From Picosynechococcus sp. PCC 7003 (GTDB taxonomy: Bacteria; Cyanobacteriota; Cyanobacteriia; Cyanobacteriales; MRBY01): DNA of 64,000 nucleotides. Positions 49,968 through 59,113 of the stretch are shown piece after piece. The stretch's first letter is position 1. Each line of letters begins with the position of its first letter. The notes under the pieces were generated by a model. That model did no database searches, had not been told where the DNA came from, and was given only the letters and a program-made list of their open reading frames with translations. Made by a program: the position numbers and the translations under genes. Where the stretch lies: positions 886,661 to 950,660 of the forward strand of contig NZ_CP016474.1 in NCBI RefSeq assembly GCF_001693255.1, written 5' to 3'.

Positions 49968-52900
49968 ATGTTCACTAACGTCAAGTCCGCCATTCGCCAC
50001 ATCAAACCAGATGACATCAATAATCGCACGTTAGTGAAGGTGGTCTATGTCGTGTTGGAGTCCCAGTACCAGAGTGCCCTCTCTGCTGCGGTAAAAGCGA
50101 TTAACGCGAACCACCCCAAGATTGCGGTTGAAATTAGTGGTTATCTGATTGAAGAGCTGCGTGACCCCGATAACTACGAAGAATTCAAGCGGGAAGTCGC
50201 CCAAGCCAACTTATTCATTGCCTCTTTGATCTTCATTGAAGACCTGGCCCAAAAGGTCGTCGAAGCCGTGACGCCCCACCGGGATAACCTAGATGCGGCA
50301 ATTGTTTTCCCCTCCATGCCAGAAGTGATGCGCCTCAATAAAATGGGTAGCTTCTCCATGGCCCAGTTGGGACAATCCAAGAGTGCCATTGGCGAATTTA
50401 TGAAAAAACGGAAGGAAAAATCCGGCGCTTCCTTCCAAGATGCCATGCTCAAGCTACTCCGCACCTTGCCGAAGGTTTTAAAATATCTGCCCGTCGAAAA
50501 AGCCCAGGATGCCCGCAACTTCATGCTGTCTTTCCAGTATTGGCTGGGTGGCTCCCCCGATAACTTGGAAAACTTCCTGTTGATGATGACAGACAAGTAC
50601 ATTCTCAAAGGCAGCGAAAAGCTCGATAAGGCCGATTATGCGGAACCAGTGGTCTATCCGGACATGGGCATTTGGCATCCCCTGGCCCCAAAAATGTTCG
50701 AAGATACCAAGGAATATCTCCAGTGGTACAACAGCCGCGATGATATTAGTGACGAACTGAAAGATCCTCTCGCTCCCTGTATTGGTCTCGTGCTGCAGCG
50801 GACGCACCTTGTGACGGGGGATGATGCCCACTATGTCGCCATGCTCCAGGAGTTGGAATATCGCGGCGCGAAGGTGATTCCCATTTTCGCTGGGGGTCTC
50901 GATTTCTCGAAGCCGGTGGATGAGTTTTTCTGGGATAACACGGTCGCTGGGGTCGAAAAACTACCTTTGGTAGATACGGTGGTTTCCTTAACTGGTTTTG
51001 CCCTTGTCGGTGGCCCGGCGCGGCAGGATCACCCCAAAGCAATTGATTCCCTGAAGCGGTTGAACCGTCCCTACATGGTGGCGCTACCATTGGTCTTCCA
51101 AACCACAGAAGAGTGGGAAGAGAGTGATCTCGGTCTGCACCCAATTCAGGTGGCGCTCCAAATTGCGATTCCGGAACTGGATGGGGCGATTGAGCCGATT
51201 ATTCTGTCTGGTCGTGACGGGGCAACGGGTCGAGCCATTACTCTTCAAGATCGCGTCGAGGCGATCGCCACCCGTGCGTTGAAATGGACGAACCTCCGCA
51301 AAAAGCCCAAGTTAGAGAAAAAGCTTGCCATTACAATCTTTAGTTTCCCCCCCGATAAGGGCAACATCGGCACGGCTGCTTACCTCGATGTCTTTGGCTC
51401 GATCCATGAGGTGATGAAAGGTCTACGGGACAACGGCTACGACGTTCAAGATATTCCCGAAACCCCCAAAGAGCTGTTAGAGCTGATCATCCATGATGCT
51501 CAGGCACAATACGCTTCCCCTGAGCTGAATATTGCCTACCGCATGGGTGTACCGGAGTATGAAGAACTGACCCCCTATTCAAAACGCCTTGAAGAAAATT
51601 GGGGTACTCCTCCTGGTGAACTGAACAGTGACGGTCAGAACCTGCTGATCTACGGGAAACATTTTGGTAATTTATTCATCGGCGTACAGCCCACCTTTGG
51701 CTACGAAGGCGACCCGATGCGCCTGTTGTTCTCCCGTTCCGCTAGTCCTCACCATGGCTTTGCTGCCTACTACACTTACCTTGAGCGGGTTTGGGGCGCA
51801 GATGCGGTGCTGCACTTCGGTACCCATGGCTCCCTGGAATTTATGCCTGGTAAGCAAATGGGGATGTCTGGCGACTGTTACCCCGATAATCTGATCGGCA
51901 ATATTCCCAACATCTATTACTACGCCGCCAATAACCCCTCGGAAGCCACGATCGCCAAACGGCGGAGTTATGCCAATACCATTTCCTATCTGACTCCCCC
52001 GGCAGAGAATGCAGGTCTGTACAAGGGTTTAAAAGAACTCAGCGAATTGATCGGCTCCTACCAAACCCTCAAGGATGGGGCGCGGGGTGTGCAGATTGTG
52101 AATACGATCATGGATCAGTCCCGCATCTGCAACCTCGATAAGGATATTGAGATTCCTGAAAAAGATGCGGCTCAAATGTCCCAAGAGGAACGGGATAACA
52201 TGGTGGGCATTGTCTACCGCAAGTTGATGGAGATTGAATCCCGTCTGTTGCCCTGTGGTCTCCATGTCATCGGTAAACCCCCCACCGCTGAAGAGGCGAT
52301 CGCCACCTTGGTGAATATTGCTAGCCTCGACCGCGAAGAAGAAGGCATTTGGAGCTTGCCGACAATCATCGCCAAGAGCATTGGGCGCAACATGGAGGAT
52401 GTTTATCGCAACAGTGACAAAGGCATCCTCGAAGATGTTGAACTCCTGCAAGCAATCACCGAAGCCTGCCGTGCCGCCGTTCGCGCCCTTGTGATGGAAC
52501 AGGTCAACGCCGAAGGTCGCGTATCCCTTGTCTCCAAGCTGAACTTCTTTAACATGGGCAAAAAAGCCCCATGGGTCGAAGCATTGCACGAGGCAGGTTA
52601 TGCCAACGTCGATCAAGATCTGCTCAAACCCCTCTTCGACTATTTAGAATTTTGCCTCGAACAGGTTTGTGCCGACAAAGAACTCGGTGGTTTACTGAAG
52701 GCCCTCGAAGGGGAATACGTTCTCCCTGGCCCCGGTGGGGATCCCATCCGTAACCCCAACGTATTGCCCACCGGCAAAAATATCCATGCCCTCGATCCCC
52801 AATCAATCCCGACCCTTGCCGCAGTCCAATCCGCAAAAATTGTCGTCGATCGCCTGATTGAACGCCAAAAACTCGACAACGGCGGCAACTACCCCGAAAC

Positions 52901-53963
52901 CATCGCCTGTGTCCTCTGGGGAACCGACAACATTAAGACCTACGGCGAATCCCTCGCCCAAATCATGTGGATGGTCGGTGCAAGACCCGTTCCCGATGCC
53001 CTCGGTCGCGTTAACAAACTCGAACTGATTCCCCTCGAAGAACTCGGTCGCCCCCGCATTGACGTCGTAGTCAACTGTTCCGGTGTCTTCCGCGATCTGT
53101 TCATCAACCAAATGAACCTTTTGGATCAAGCCGTCAAAATGGCCGCCGAAGCCGATGAACCCCTCGAAATGAACTATGTGCGCAAACACGCCCTAGAACA
53201 AGCCGAGGAAATGGGCATCAATATCCGTCAAGCCGCGACTCGCATTTTCTCCAATGCGTCCGGTTCCTACTCCTCCAACGTCAACTTGGCAGTGGAAAAT
53301 AGTTCTTGGGAAGAAGAAAAAGAACTCCAGGACATGTACCTGAACCGCAAATCCTTTGCCTTCAACTCCGATAACCCCGGCGTGATGGACGAAAACCGCA
53401 AGGTGTTTGAATCTTCCCTTAAGAAAGCTGATGTGTCCTTCCAGAACCTTGATTCCTCGGAAATCAGCTTAACGGATGTATCCCACTACTTCGACTCTGA
53501 CCCCACTAAGGTAATCGCCTCCCTCCGTGACGACGGGAAAAAACCCGCTGCCTACATTGCTGATACCACTACCGCCAACGCTCAGGTGCGTACCCTTTCT
53601 GAAACTGTACGTCTCGATGCGCGGACAAAACTGCTCAATCCCAAGTGGTACGAGGGCATGCTCTCCCACGGTTATGAGGGTGTGCGCGAACTGTCCAAGC
53701 GTCTGGTGAATACCATGGGCTGGTCTGCAACGGCTGACGCGGTAGACAACTGGGTTTACGAAGATACCAACGAAACCTTCATCAAGGATGAGGAAATGTG
53801 TAAGCGTCTGATGGATTTGAATCCCAATTCTTTCCGTCGGATGGTGAGCACGTTACTCGAAGTGAATGGTCGTGGTTATTGGGAAACCAGTGATGAAAAC
53901 CTTGAGCGTTTACAACAGTTGTATCAAGAAGTTGAAGATCGTATTGAAGGTATTGACGGTTAA
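49968..53963 (+). CDS. chlH: Magnesium chelatase subunit H
   Basis: Binds protoporphyrin IX and Mg2+; with ChlI and ChlD it carries out the first committed step of chlorophyll synthesis. 1331 residues, the usual length. Recognisable stretches are [40 protein letters not shown] and [10 protein letters not shown]. The large middle part matches the CobN/Mg-chelatase family. It is monocistronic and ends at a terminator; chlI and chlD are elsewhere. Confidence 0.98.
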   Translation: MFTNVKSAIRHIKPDDINNRTLVKVVYVVLESQYQSALSAAVKAINANHPKIAVEISGYLIEELRDPDNYEEFKREVAQANLFIASLIFIEDLAQKVVEAVTPHRDNLDAAIVFPSMPEVMRLNKMGSFSMAQLGQSKSAIGEFMKKRKEKSGASFQDAMLKLLRTLPKVLKYLPVEKAQDARNFMLSFQYWLGGSPDNLENFLLMMTDKYILKGSEKLDKADYAEPVVYPDMGIWHPLAPKMFEDTKEYLQWYNSRDDISDELKDPLAPCIGLVLQRTHLVTGDDAHYVAMLQELEYRGAKVIPIFAGGLDFSKPVDEFFWDNTVAGVEKLPLVDTVVSLTGFALVGGPARQDHPKAIDSLKRLNRPYMVALPLVFQTTEEWEESDLGLHPIQVALQIAIPELDGAIEPIILSGRDGATGRAITLQDRVEAIATRALKWTNLRKKPKLEKKLAITIFSFPPDKGNIGTAAYLDVFGSIHEVMKGLRDNGYDVQDIPETPKELLELIIHDAQAQYASPELNIAYRMGVPEYEELTPYSKRLEENWGTPPGELNSDGQNLLIYGKHFGNLFIGVQPTFGYEGDPMRLLFSRSASPHHGFAAYYTYLERVWGADAVLHFGTHGSLEFMPGKQMGMSGDCYPDNLIGNIPNIYYYAANNPSEATIAKRRSYANTISYLTPPAENAGLYKGLKELSELIGSYQTLKDGARGVQIVNTIMDQSRICNLDKDIEIPEKDAAQMSQEERDNMVGIVYRKLMEIESRLLPCGLHVIGKPPTAEEAIATLVNIASLDREEEGIWSLPTIIAKSIGRNMEDVYRNSDKGILEDVELLQAITEACRAAVRALVMEQVNAEGRVSLVSKLNFFNMGKKAPWVEALHEAGYANVDQDLLKPLFDYLEFCLEQVCADKELGGLLKALEGEYVLPGPGGDPIRNPNVLPTGKNIHALDPQSIPTLAAVQSAKIVVDRLIERQKLDNGGNYPETIACVLWGTDNIKTYGESLAQIMWMVGARPVPDALGRVNKLELIPLEELGRPRIDVVVNCSGVFRDLFINQMNLLDQAVKMAAEADEPLEMNYVRKHALEQAEEMGINIRQAATRIFSNASGSYSSNVNLAVENSSWEEEKELQDMYLNRKSFAFNSDNPGVMDENRKVFESSLKKADVSFQNLDSSEISLTDVSHYFDSDPTKVIASLRDDGKKPAAYIADTTTANAQVRTLSETVRLDARTKLLNPKWYEGMLSHGYEGVRELSKRLVNTMGWSATADAVDNWVYEDTNETFIKDEEMCKRLMDLNPNSFRRMVSTLLEVNGRGYWETSDENLERLQQLYQEVEDRIEGIDG

Positions 53964-53991
53964 GATATCAGCCAAAATTTAATCAAGAGAG

Positions 53992-54014
53992 GGTGGGTTC
54001 GTCCCACCTTTTTT
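53992..54014 (+). terminator. Intrinsic terminator of chlH
   Basis: GGTGGG-TTCGT-CCCACC followed by six Ts, 28 bases after the chlH stop. Confidence 0.88.
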
Positions 54015-54060
54015 ATTGGCTTATAATCGAGTTTAGGAAGTAATAATCCAACAGGAGCCT

Positions 54061-54288
54061 ATGTATACGGTTCAACTAAATGAGAAAAATGATCGCCTTG
54101 CGCAATTGATTGAAAAGGTTATTCAGGGTGAAGAGGTCGTTATTCTTTGTGATGATGGCTCTTCTTTCGAGTTAATGCCGACGAATCTCAAGAAGCCACA
54201 GCCAAAATTCGGCAGCGCAAAGGGTTTAATCTGGATGTCGGATGATTTTGATGATCCGATTGAAGGTTTTGAGGATTATGAACCGTGA
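54061..54288 (+). CDS. Antitoxin of a Phd-like / PIN toxin-antitoxin pair
   Basis: 75 residues: MYTVQLNEKNDRLAQLIEKV, then IQGEEVVILCDDGSSFELMP. The strand-helix-strand start (QLNEK…LAQLIEKVIQGEEVVI) is like Phd/YefM or DUF2281 antitoxins; the acidic C-terminus (DDFDDPIEGFEDYEP) would bind the toxin. AGGAG lies 5 bases before the ATG. The stop overlaps the toxin start by 4 bases (GTGA), the hallmark of coupled expression. Confidence 0.82.
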   Translation: MYTVQLNEKNDRLAQLIEKVIQGEEVVILCDDGSSFELMPTNLKKPQPKFGSAKGLIWMSDDFDDPIEGFEDYEP

Positions 54289-54671
54289 AGTTGATTTTAG
54301 ATACCCATGCTTTCCTCTGGTTTATCAATGGTAGCGATCGCCTTAGCCCAACAGCGAGAGAGCTAATTGAGGATCCAAATAATCAACGTTATCTGAGTAT
54401 TGCTAGCCTTTGGGAATTGTCGATTAAGGTCAGTATCAATAAACTAAAATTAGGCATGAGCTTAATCGATTTGGTGGAGCGAGAAGTAAAAGGTAATGAT
54501 ATGGAAGTTTTTCAAATTAATCCACATCATTTAGAGAAACTTAGTCAACTGTCTTTTTATCATAAAGATCCTTTTGACAGATTAATTATTGCCCAAAGTT
54601 TAGTTGAAGATATAGCAATTATTACCCAAGATTTTCAGTTTATTCAATACTCTGTACGAATATTGTGGTAA
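54285..54671 (+). CDS. PIN-domain toxin (VapC-type ribonuclease)
   Basis: 128 residues starting GTG: MKLILDTHAFLWFINGSDRL, with the PIN acidic residues at D6, E43 (ASLWELSIK), D97 (YHKDPFDRLIIAQ) and D115-type (TQDFQF). PIN toxins cut RNA and are held by the neighbouring antitoxin. All metal-binding positions are present, so the toxin is probably active. Related to the DTHAFLW subgroup paired with Phd antitoxins. Confidence 0.88.
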   Translation: MKLILDTHAFLWFINGSDRLSPTARELIEDPNNQRYLSIASLWELSIKVSINKLKLGMSLIDLVEREVKGNDMEVFQINPHHLEKLSQLSFYHKDPFDRLIIAQSLVEDIAIITQDFQFIQYSVRILW

Positions 54672-54722
54672 TCGAATTTAATAAAAGTACAAATCCCCTT
54701 TACTGAGAAGTAACCTATCAAA

Positions 54723-54965
54723 ATGAAGTTTGAAGATCTGAAAAAACGGCTTGACAAAGATCGTCCGATGACAACGATTACACTGCGGATGCCAGAAGAG
54801 GCGATCGCCTTGTTTTATGAGCAGATTGCCAAGCATCATGGTTTGCCGTTCCAGATTGATGATTATAGTGAGGAGACGCTAGCGACTTTTGCGGCAACAG
54901 ATCGGGGTGAAGATTTAGTTGTTTGTGAAGATGCCGAGGATATGTTTAGTAAACTAAAGCTTTAG
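54723..54965 (+). CDS. Small protein with ribbon-helix-helix-like start, possible antitoxin
   Basis: 80 residues. The segment MTTITLRMPEEAIALFYEQIAKHH (given here from residue 16) is a beta strand plus helix like a ribbon-helix-helix DNA binder; the C-terminus is acidic (EDLVVCEDAEDMFSKL). I do not recognise the family. It follows the PIN toxin by 51 bases and precedes another small gene; together they could be a second toxin-antitoxin pair. Confidence 0.6.
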   Translation: MKFEDLKKRLDKDRPMTTITLRMPEEAIALFYEQIAKHHGLPFQIDDYSEETLATFAATDRGEDLVVCEDAEDMFSKLKL

Positions 54966-54999
54966 ACCCTACTATGAAATTTTAAGGAAAATAAAAAAT

Positions 55000-55149
55000 A
55001 TGAGTAAGTCGTTTACATTTGTTGATCATGGTTATCAGGGTGAAGAATTTACTCGTCAATTTATCAAACAAGAATTTACAAGTCATAGCTTGTCGAAAAT
55101 TGCCAAAGCTAAAGCTCCGACCAAAGAAGAACAGGGGCTACGCATCTAA
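55000..55149 (+). CDS. 49-residue orphan protein
   Basis: Begins MSKSFTFVDHGYQGEEF and ends KEEQGLRI; 49 residues. A weak AAGGAAAA lies about 10 bases before the ATG (55000). It is rich in K and Q with no known motif. It may be a small toxin partner of the preceding gene or the remaining start of a truncated protein. Confidence 0.45.
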   Translation: MSKSFTFVDHGYQGEEFTRQFIKQEFTSHSLSKIAKAKAPTKEEQGLRI

Positions 55150-55201
55150 TTTGCGAAAAGCAGGCTATACAAGCTTTTCAGAGATGATCGTAATTTTCAC
55201 T

Positions 55202-55240
55202 AAATTCTCAAACCTTTATCTGGTAAAGGTTTGAGAATTT
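55202..55240 (+). promoter_or_regulatory. Perfect 17-bp inverted repeat directly before a start codon
   Basis: The arms AAATTCTCAAACCTTTA (55202-55218) and TAAAGGTTTGAGAATTT (55224-55240) are exact complements around TCTGG. The right arm ends two bases before the ATG at 55243 and contains the only plausible ribosome-binding bases (AAGG, GAG). It could be an operator for an autoregulator, an RNA hairpin that hides the start site, or the terminator of the small gene upstream (it lacks a long T run). Confidence 0.85.
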
Positions 55241-55242
55241 AG

Positions 55243-56214
55243 ATGCGTTTACCCTGCAAAGAAGAATTGGTCAATTTAGTTCATAGAAAAATTAAGTCAG
55301 GTGAAATAAGTGAAAACGAGGTTTGGAAAGAGTATATTACGAGAGATTGTAATTGGATAAGTTTTAAGATTGGAAGTTGTCAAAAATTAGATATAAACTT
55401 ACAAGATCCAAAGATTTTACTTTATGAATTTGGACAGGATGGATGGTACGGTCCAATAATAAAAGACGATAAAAAATATCTATTAAGAACTTATCGAATT
55501 AGTGCTACAGAAAATGTAAACTATCGTTGGAGTGTGATATGTGAAATTGCTCCTGATTATGTTGCTTTAATGTGGAGAGGCTTTACGGTTCAAGGTCTTG
55601 CCGATCAAAAACAAAGAGGATACCAGTTTGAGTTTTGGGATTATATTCCTGATATTTATGAGTTTTTACAAAAAAAATTCATGGGAAATTGGCAAGATAT
55701 CAACCTCTATAATTTTGTGTTAAAAAATTTATGGTCAAAATATAATCAGCCAAATGATTCTAAATATAAATGGTTTCATGAAGGTGTAAGAGCAACATCT
55801 TCAGGTGTAACTTTAAATGCACGAACAGGAAAAGCACTGGATATAGAAGGTAAAGGATTAACGGCTCTATCCAAAGCACTAGCGGAATCCTGTTTGTTAG
55901 CTCAAAATCCTCAACTTGATTTATTACTTCAACCTAAAATCGAAGATGCTATTACAAAAACTTTAATGCGTGAATGGGGAACAAGATCTTATGAATTTTC
56001 TCTAGAAAAAGTAATGGCAAATTCTCAATCATTGGACAAAAATCAAAAATTAATCAGAGCACATTTTTACTTTGGGAATGGCAATACAACTCAAGGACAA
56101 GATAGTCTACAACATATTAAATGTTATGCAGAGTGGGGAGGGGCAAGAAAAGTACTCGAATTTATACTAAATGAATTAAGGGATAATAATGGAAAAATCC
56201 AGAGCATTAGTTAA
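55243..56214 (+). CDS. Unknown 323-residue protein, first gene of a nuclease cassette
   Basis: Not recognised. MRLPCKEELVNLVHRKIKSG opens a soluble protein with an aromatic-rich beta region (YRWSVICEIAPDYVALMWRGF; about 60-150) and a helical second half containing GVTLNARTGKALDIEGKG and TALSKALAESCLLAQ. No membrane helix or classical enzyme motif is visible. It is strongly AT-rich relative to chlH and the FHA gene. The stop overlaps the next gene by 26 bases, so they are made together. In such cassettes a first large protein could be a sensor or adaptor; that is only inference. Confidence 0.78.
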   Translation: MRLPCKEELVNLVHRKIKSGEISENEVWKEYITRDCNWISFKIGSCQKLDINLQDPKILLYEFGQDGWYGPIIKDDKKYLLRTYRISATENVNYRWSVICEIAPDYVALMWRGFTVQGLADQKQRGYQFEFWDYIPDIYEFLQKKFMGNWQDINLYNFVLKNLWSKYNQPNDSKYKWFHEGVRATSSGVTLNARTGKALDIEGKGLTALSKALAESCLLAQNPQLDLLLQPKIEDAITKTLMREWGTRSYEFSLEKVMANSQSLDKNQKLIRAHFYFGNGNTTQGQDSLQHIKCYAEWGGARKVLEFILNELRDNNGKIQSIS

Positions 56215-56572
56215 AGCTCTAAACTTCCTATCCATGTATGAAAGAAATGAGCTAGAAAAGATGATTCTATCTCGTGATAGTTTAATGCCCCATGAAATCA
56301 CCAATAAGCTGTCTATAACCTATGAAAAAGCTTTAGCCTTTTTGCTAGCTTGTGAGCTATATAACTTTGCAAAAGTATATCTACTTGTTTATCATTTATG
56401 TGAACCAGATAAATATATAAAAGCAATTCCATTTCATTTAGGAATACCTAAATTGCCTTTTGTATGTGAAAACTGTGATGAAGAAATCGAAGATATCTCC
56501 GAGCTCTCGTTTGACGTAATTGCACAGTTTAAATTTAAACAGAGCTTGATTGAAGAATTGAGAAAAAATTAG
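56189..56572 (+). CDS. Small helix-turn-helix-like protein with CxxC motif
   Basis: 127 residues. The N-terminal 60 are helical and look like a winged helix (ERNELEKMILSRDSLMPHEI, KLSITYEKALAFLLACE). The C-terminal half has FVCENCDEEIEDISELSFDV, a single CxxC knuckle followed by a conserved-looking acidic stretch, reminiscent of half a zinc ribbon. A transcription regulator or an adaptor for the nuclease behind it are both possible. It overlaps the first gene by 26 bases and abuts the nuclease with no gap. Confidence 0.72.
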   Translation: MEKSRALVKALNFLSMYERNELEKMILSRDSLMPHEITNKLSITYEKALAFLLACELYNFAKVYLLVYHLCEPDKYIKAIPFHLGIPKLPFVCENCDEEIEDISELSFDVIAQFKFKQSLIEELRKN

Positions 56573-57367
56573 ATGAATATTCATTTAAATTCTCAGCAAC
56601 TAATACAGAATGCAATAGATGCTTATCAATTATTAGATCAAAGCTTAAAAGCTTGTAGTGAGCAAGGCATAGACCGACTAGAAGTATTTGATAGGCATTT
56701 CTATGAACCCCATGAAATTCTTACAGAACTATTATTAGAATTTAAAAATTTTCTCGAAAGTCAGTATTCTTCTCCAGAGGAAAAACAAAATGCAGGATAT
56801 CTTTTAGAGAAAATCGCCATTTTAAGTTTTGGAAGCTTAAAGGGATACAATAACCTGAAAGCATACCAATCAATGAGTGCTCAATATGATCTATTGATTT
56901 CGGGGAATTCTCCAGAATGGGAAAGTCTTTTTTCTATTTTGAGAATAGATGATCTGCCAAAGGGAATACTTTTAGAGGCAAAAGCAACTAATGGCAAAAT
57001 AAATGATTCACAATTTTCCCGATTATGTAGTTTAATCGATCATAATTTTTCAAAATCCGTAGGTCTGGGTATTTTTTTTAGTATTAATTCACTTTCTGGA
57101 TTGCCAGAAGAAAGAGAACAACGTCTGAGAAAAGCAAGCGATGGATATCTTAAACAAATCATTTTTTATTGTAAAACTAAAATACCTATTATTGTCTTAG
57201 ATAAAGAGGACATTCTTCAATTAGATAAGCCGGGAAGCCTGATAAAAATTTTAGATAGAAAAATTCGTGAATTAGAAGAAATGACTGGTACAAAAATTGA
57301 GCCTATACAATCAAAAGTTATTGATATTCCTCCAAAATTCAATGATGTTTTAAAGTGGCTTGAATGA
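56573..57367 (+). CDS. Probable PD-(D/E)xK-type restriction-like nuclease
   Basis: 264 residues. The core reads E79 in YLLEKIAILSF, D106 in QYDLLISG, and E135-A-K137 in GILLEAKATNG, the spacing and order (E…D…ExK) of a restriction-endonuclease fold active site. After it come a helix (SQFSRLCSLI) and strands (SVGLGIFFSINS, IPIIVLDKED). An N-terminal helical region of 60 residues may hold the partner site. It is the last gene of the three-gene unit; its TGA overlaps an ATG (ATGA at 57364). The fold is inferred from motifs only. Confidence 0.75.
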   Translation: MNIHLNSQQLIQNAIDAYQLLDQSLKACSEQGIDRLEVFDRHFYEPHEILTELLLEFKNFLESQYSSPEEKQNAGYLLEKIAILSFGSLKGYNNLKAYQSMSAQYDLLISGNSPEWESLFSILRIDDLPKGILLEAKATNGKINDSQFSRLCSLIDHNFSKSVGLGIFFSINSLSGLPEEREQRLRKASDGYLKQIIFYCKTKIPIIVLDKEDILQLDKPGSLIKILDRKIRELEEMTGTKIEPIQSKVIDIPPKFNDVLKWLE

Positions 57368-57664
57368 CATTGAAATTTCTTCATCAAAAGTCAATCACCA
57401 AATTTAATTCTTATGTCTTTAGCTCTAACGTTCACTATCCAGAACATTTCCCTGATGCTGTTGGCAAAACTCAACGTGAATTTGAGGAAGAAGCAAAATA
57501 GACAATGGCAGTTAAACTATTTGAACAGAAGCGAATTTCTTCAGATGGCGGCAATTCTGATTAGTGTAGATCGAGTCACGTTTTTGACGCGATTACAAGA
57601 ATATAATGTACCGATGATCGACTTGACAGAAGATGAAATTTCATCGGATTTAGCCAATGCATAA
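57364..57664 (+). pseudogene. Broken UPF0175-family antitoxin gene
   Basis: Three pieces in two frames add up to one UPF0175-like protein: VHYPEHFPDAVGKTQREFEE-EEAK, a TAG stop at 57499-57501, then MAVKLFEQKRISS, a frame change near 57545, then MAAILISVDRVTFLTRLQEY and NVPMIDLTEDEISSDLANA to 57664. Such proteins are antitoxins of PIN toxins. No partner toxin follows. The first piece has an ATG in an ATGA overlap with the nuclease stop, but its first 20 residues are not UPF0175-like. Confidence 0.8.
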
Positions 57665-57808
57665 AAAATAAATCGCCGAAAAATTATTACTGGAATAAGA
57701 GATGGGCGATCACCTTAATAATCTTTTATTCACGACTGTAAACCGTCGCCAAATAGGGTGCTACGATGGGCAACAAAACCCTCTGCCATCCTGGAGAAGC
57801 TGAGCGTC

Positions 57809-59104
57809 ATGGCCAAATCCATTGTCACCCTTGTTGATAATCTGCCGGAAAACAACATCACCACAAAAGTTTTGACGGCTCTCGATACCCTATTTCCAGG
57901 GGAATGGATAAATTTTCAGGGATTTGACGACGCGATCCGTCAAATTACCCAAGAGACCAATCCAGAGGTATTGCAACAAATTCGGGACAAGGCGATCGCC
58001 CTCTACGATGACCCAAAAAATGGTTACCAAAGTGCAGTTTTTCTGTACCAAACCGTTGATCGAGCCGATGCTGCCCTCGGTACCGCCGCCCTTGCTGACA
58101 AAATTGGTGAAAAAATCGGTCTTTTGGGCTTTCTCAGTAAATTGACCCCCAAGGCCGACACCAGCCAAACCATCGATCTCGTGCTGAAAATTTCCGTTGA
58201 GGCGATCGCCTACTGCAAACTAAATGGCCTGCCCCAGGCAAATCCCCAAGTTCTCGCCCAAGCCCTCCAAGAAAACTATCGAGGTGCCGCCCTAGTGCGT
58301 ATGGGAACCCTCGTTTGCGTTGATGGCCTGTTACCCCTGGGGCCAGATTTCCTCGAAAAAGTCCACAACATCATTGGCCAGGTGGATCAAACTGAAGTCC
58401 AAAGCAATACTGGCTATACTGTCCTCGGCTCGAGTTTACCAGGGGAAGATACCGCCTCTAAGCTGGGTTTCTTAAGCGAAAATTTCGAGGCCGTGCGGGG
58501 CTGGATGCAAAGCTGGATTGCGAAAACTGGTGTGTCCCGTGGCGCTGTATTTAGTCAGTTGGGACGATTTATTGAATTTGCCGACGATAATCTCGACCTA
58601 GTGGCGGCCTTCTTAGACCAAACCACCAATTACTTTACCCATACGGGCATTCAAACGGTGGCGACCCACCTGATTAAACGGGCCTATCAGGACGTACAAA
58701 CAGAGATGGGGTTACTCCCTGGGACAGCCGCCCCAGAACCAGCGCCCGCCGATGCCGGGGCGACGACTCTACAGTTACCCCAACCGCAATTTCGCCATGT
58801 GCAGACGGATATGGTGCTGGCGATCCCCAAAGTTTCCATTGTTCACATCGGGAAGCCGAATCCCCAATATCCGCCGGAAGTCGATTTATCGCCGTTGCCC
58901 AATAGTGATGTTGTTTCCCGGCTCCACGCGAATTTGTGGAGTGATAATGGTTTTGAATATTACATCCTGGATGTTGGGAGTTCCAACGGCACTTACCTCA
59001 ATGGCGTTTTGTTGGAACCCAAGGAAAAACATCTGCTGCAAAACGGCGATCGCCTCGATTTTGGTCGGGGCGAAAAGGTCAGTCTCATCTTTGAAATGGG
59101 CTAA
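57809..59104 (+). CDS. FHA-domain protein
   Basis: From ATG 57809 (MAKSIVTLVDNLPENNITTK) the product has 431 residues. The first 300 are helical and cyanobacteria-specific, with no named domain that I can see; then a proline-rich linker (TAAPEPAPADAG) and a C-terminal FHA domain at about 335-430 with VSRLHANL and DVGSSNGTYLNGVLLEP, the phosphothreonine-binding residues. It may read signals from Ser/Thr kinases. GC content returns to the genome norm here. Confidence 0.85.
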   Translation: MAKSIVTLVDNLPENNITTKVLTALDTLFPGEWINFQGFDDAIRQITQETNPEVLQQIRDKAIALYDDPKNGYQSAVFLYQTVDRADAALGTAALADKIGEKIGLLGFLSKLTPKADTSQTIDLVLKISVEAIAYCKLNGLPQANPQVLAQALQENYRGAALVRMGTLVCVDGLLPLGPDFLEKVHNIIGQVDQTEVQSNTGYTVLGSSLPGEDTASKLGFLSENFEAVRGWMQSWIAKTGVSRGAVFSQLGRFIEFADDNLDLVAAFLDQTTNYFTHTGIQTVATHLIKRAYQDVQTEMGLLPGTAAPEPAPADAGATTLQLPQPQFRHVQTDMVLAIPKVSIVHIGKPNPQYPPEVDLSPLPNSDVVSRLHANLWSDNGFEYYILDVGSSNGTYLNGVLLEPKEKHLLQNGDRLDFGRGEKVSLIFEMG

Positions 59105-59113
59105 CTGGGCTAA

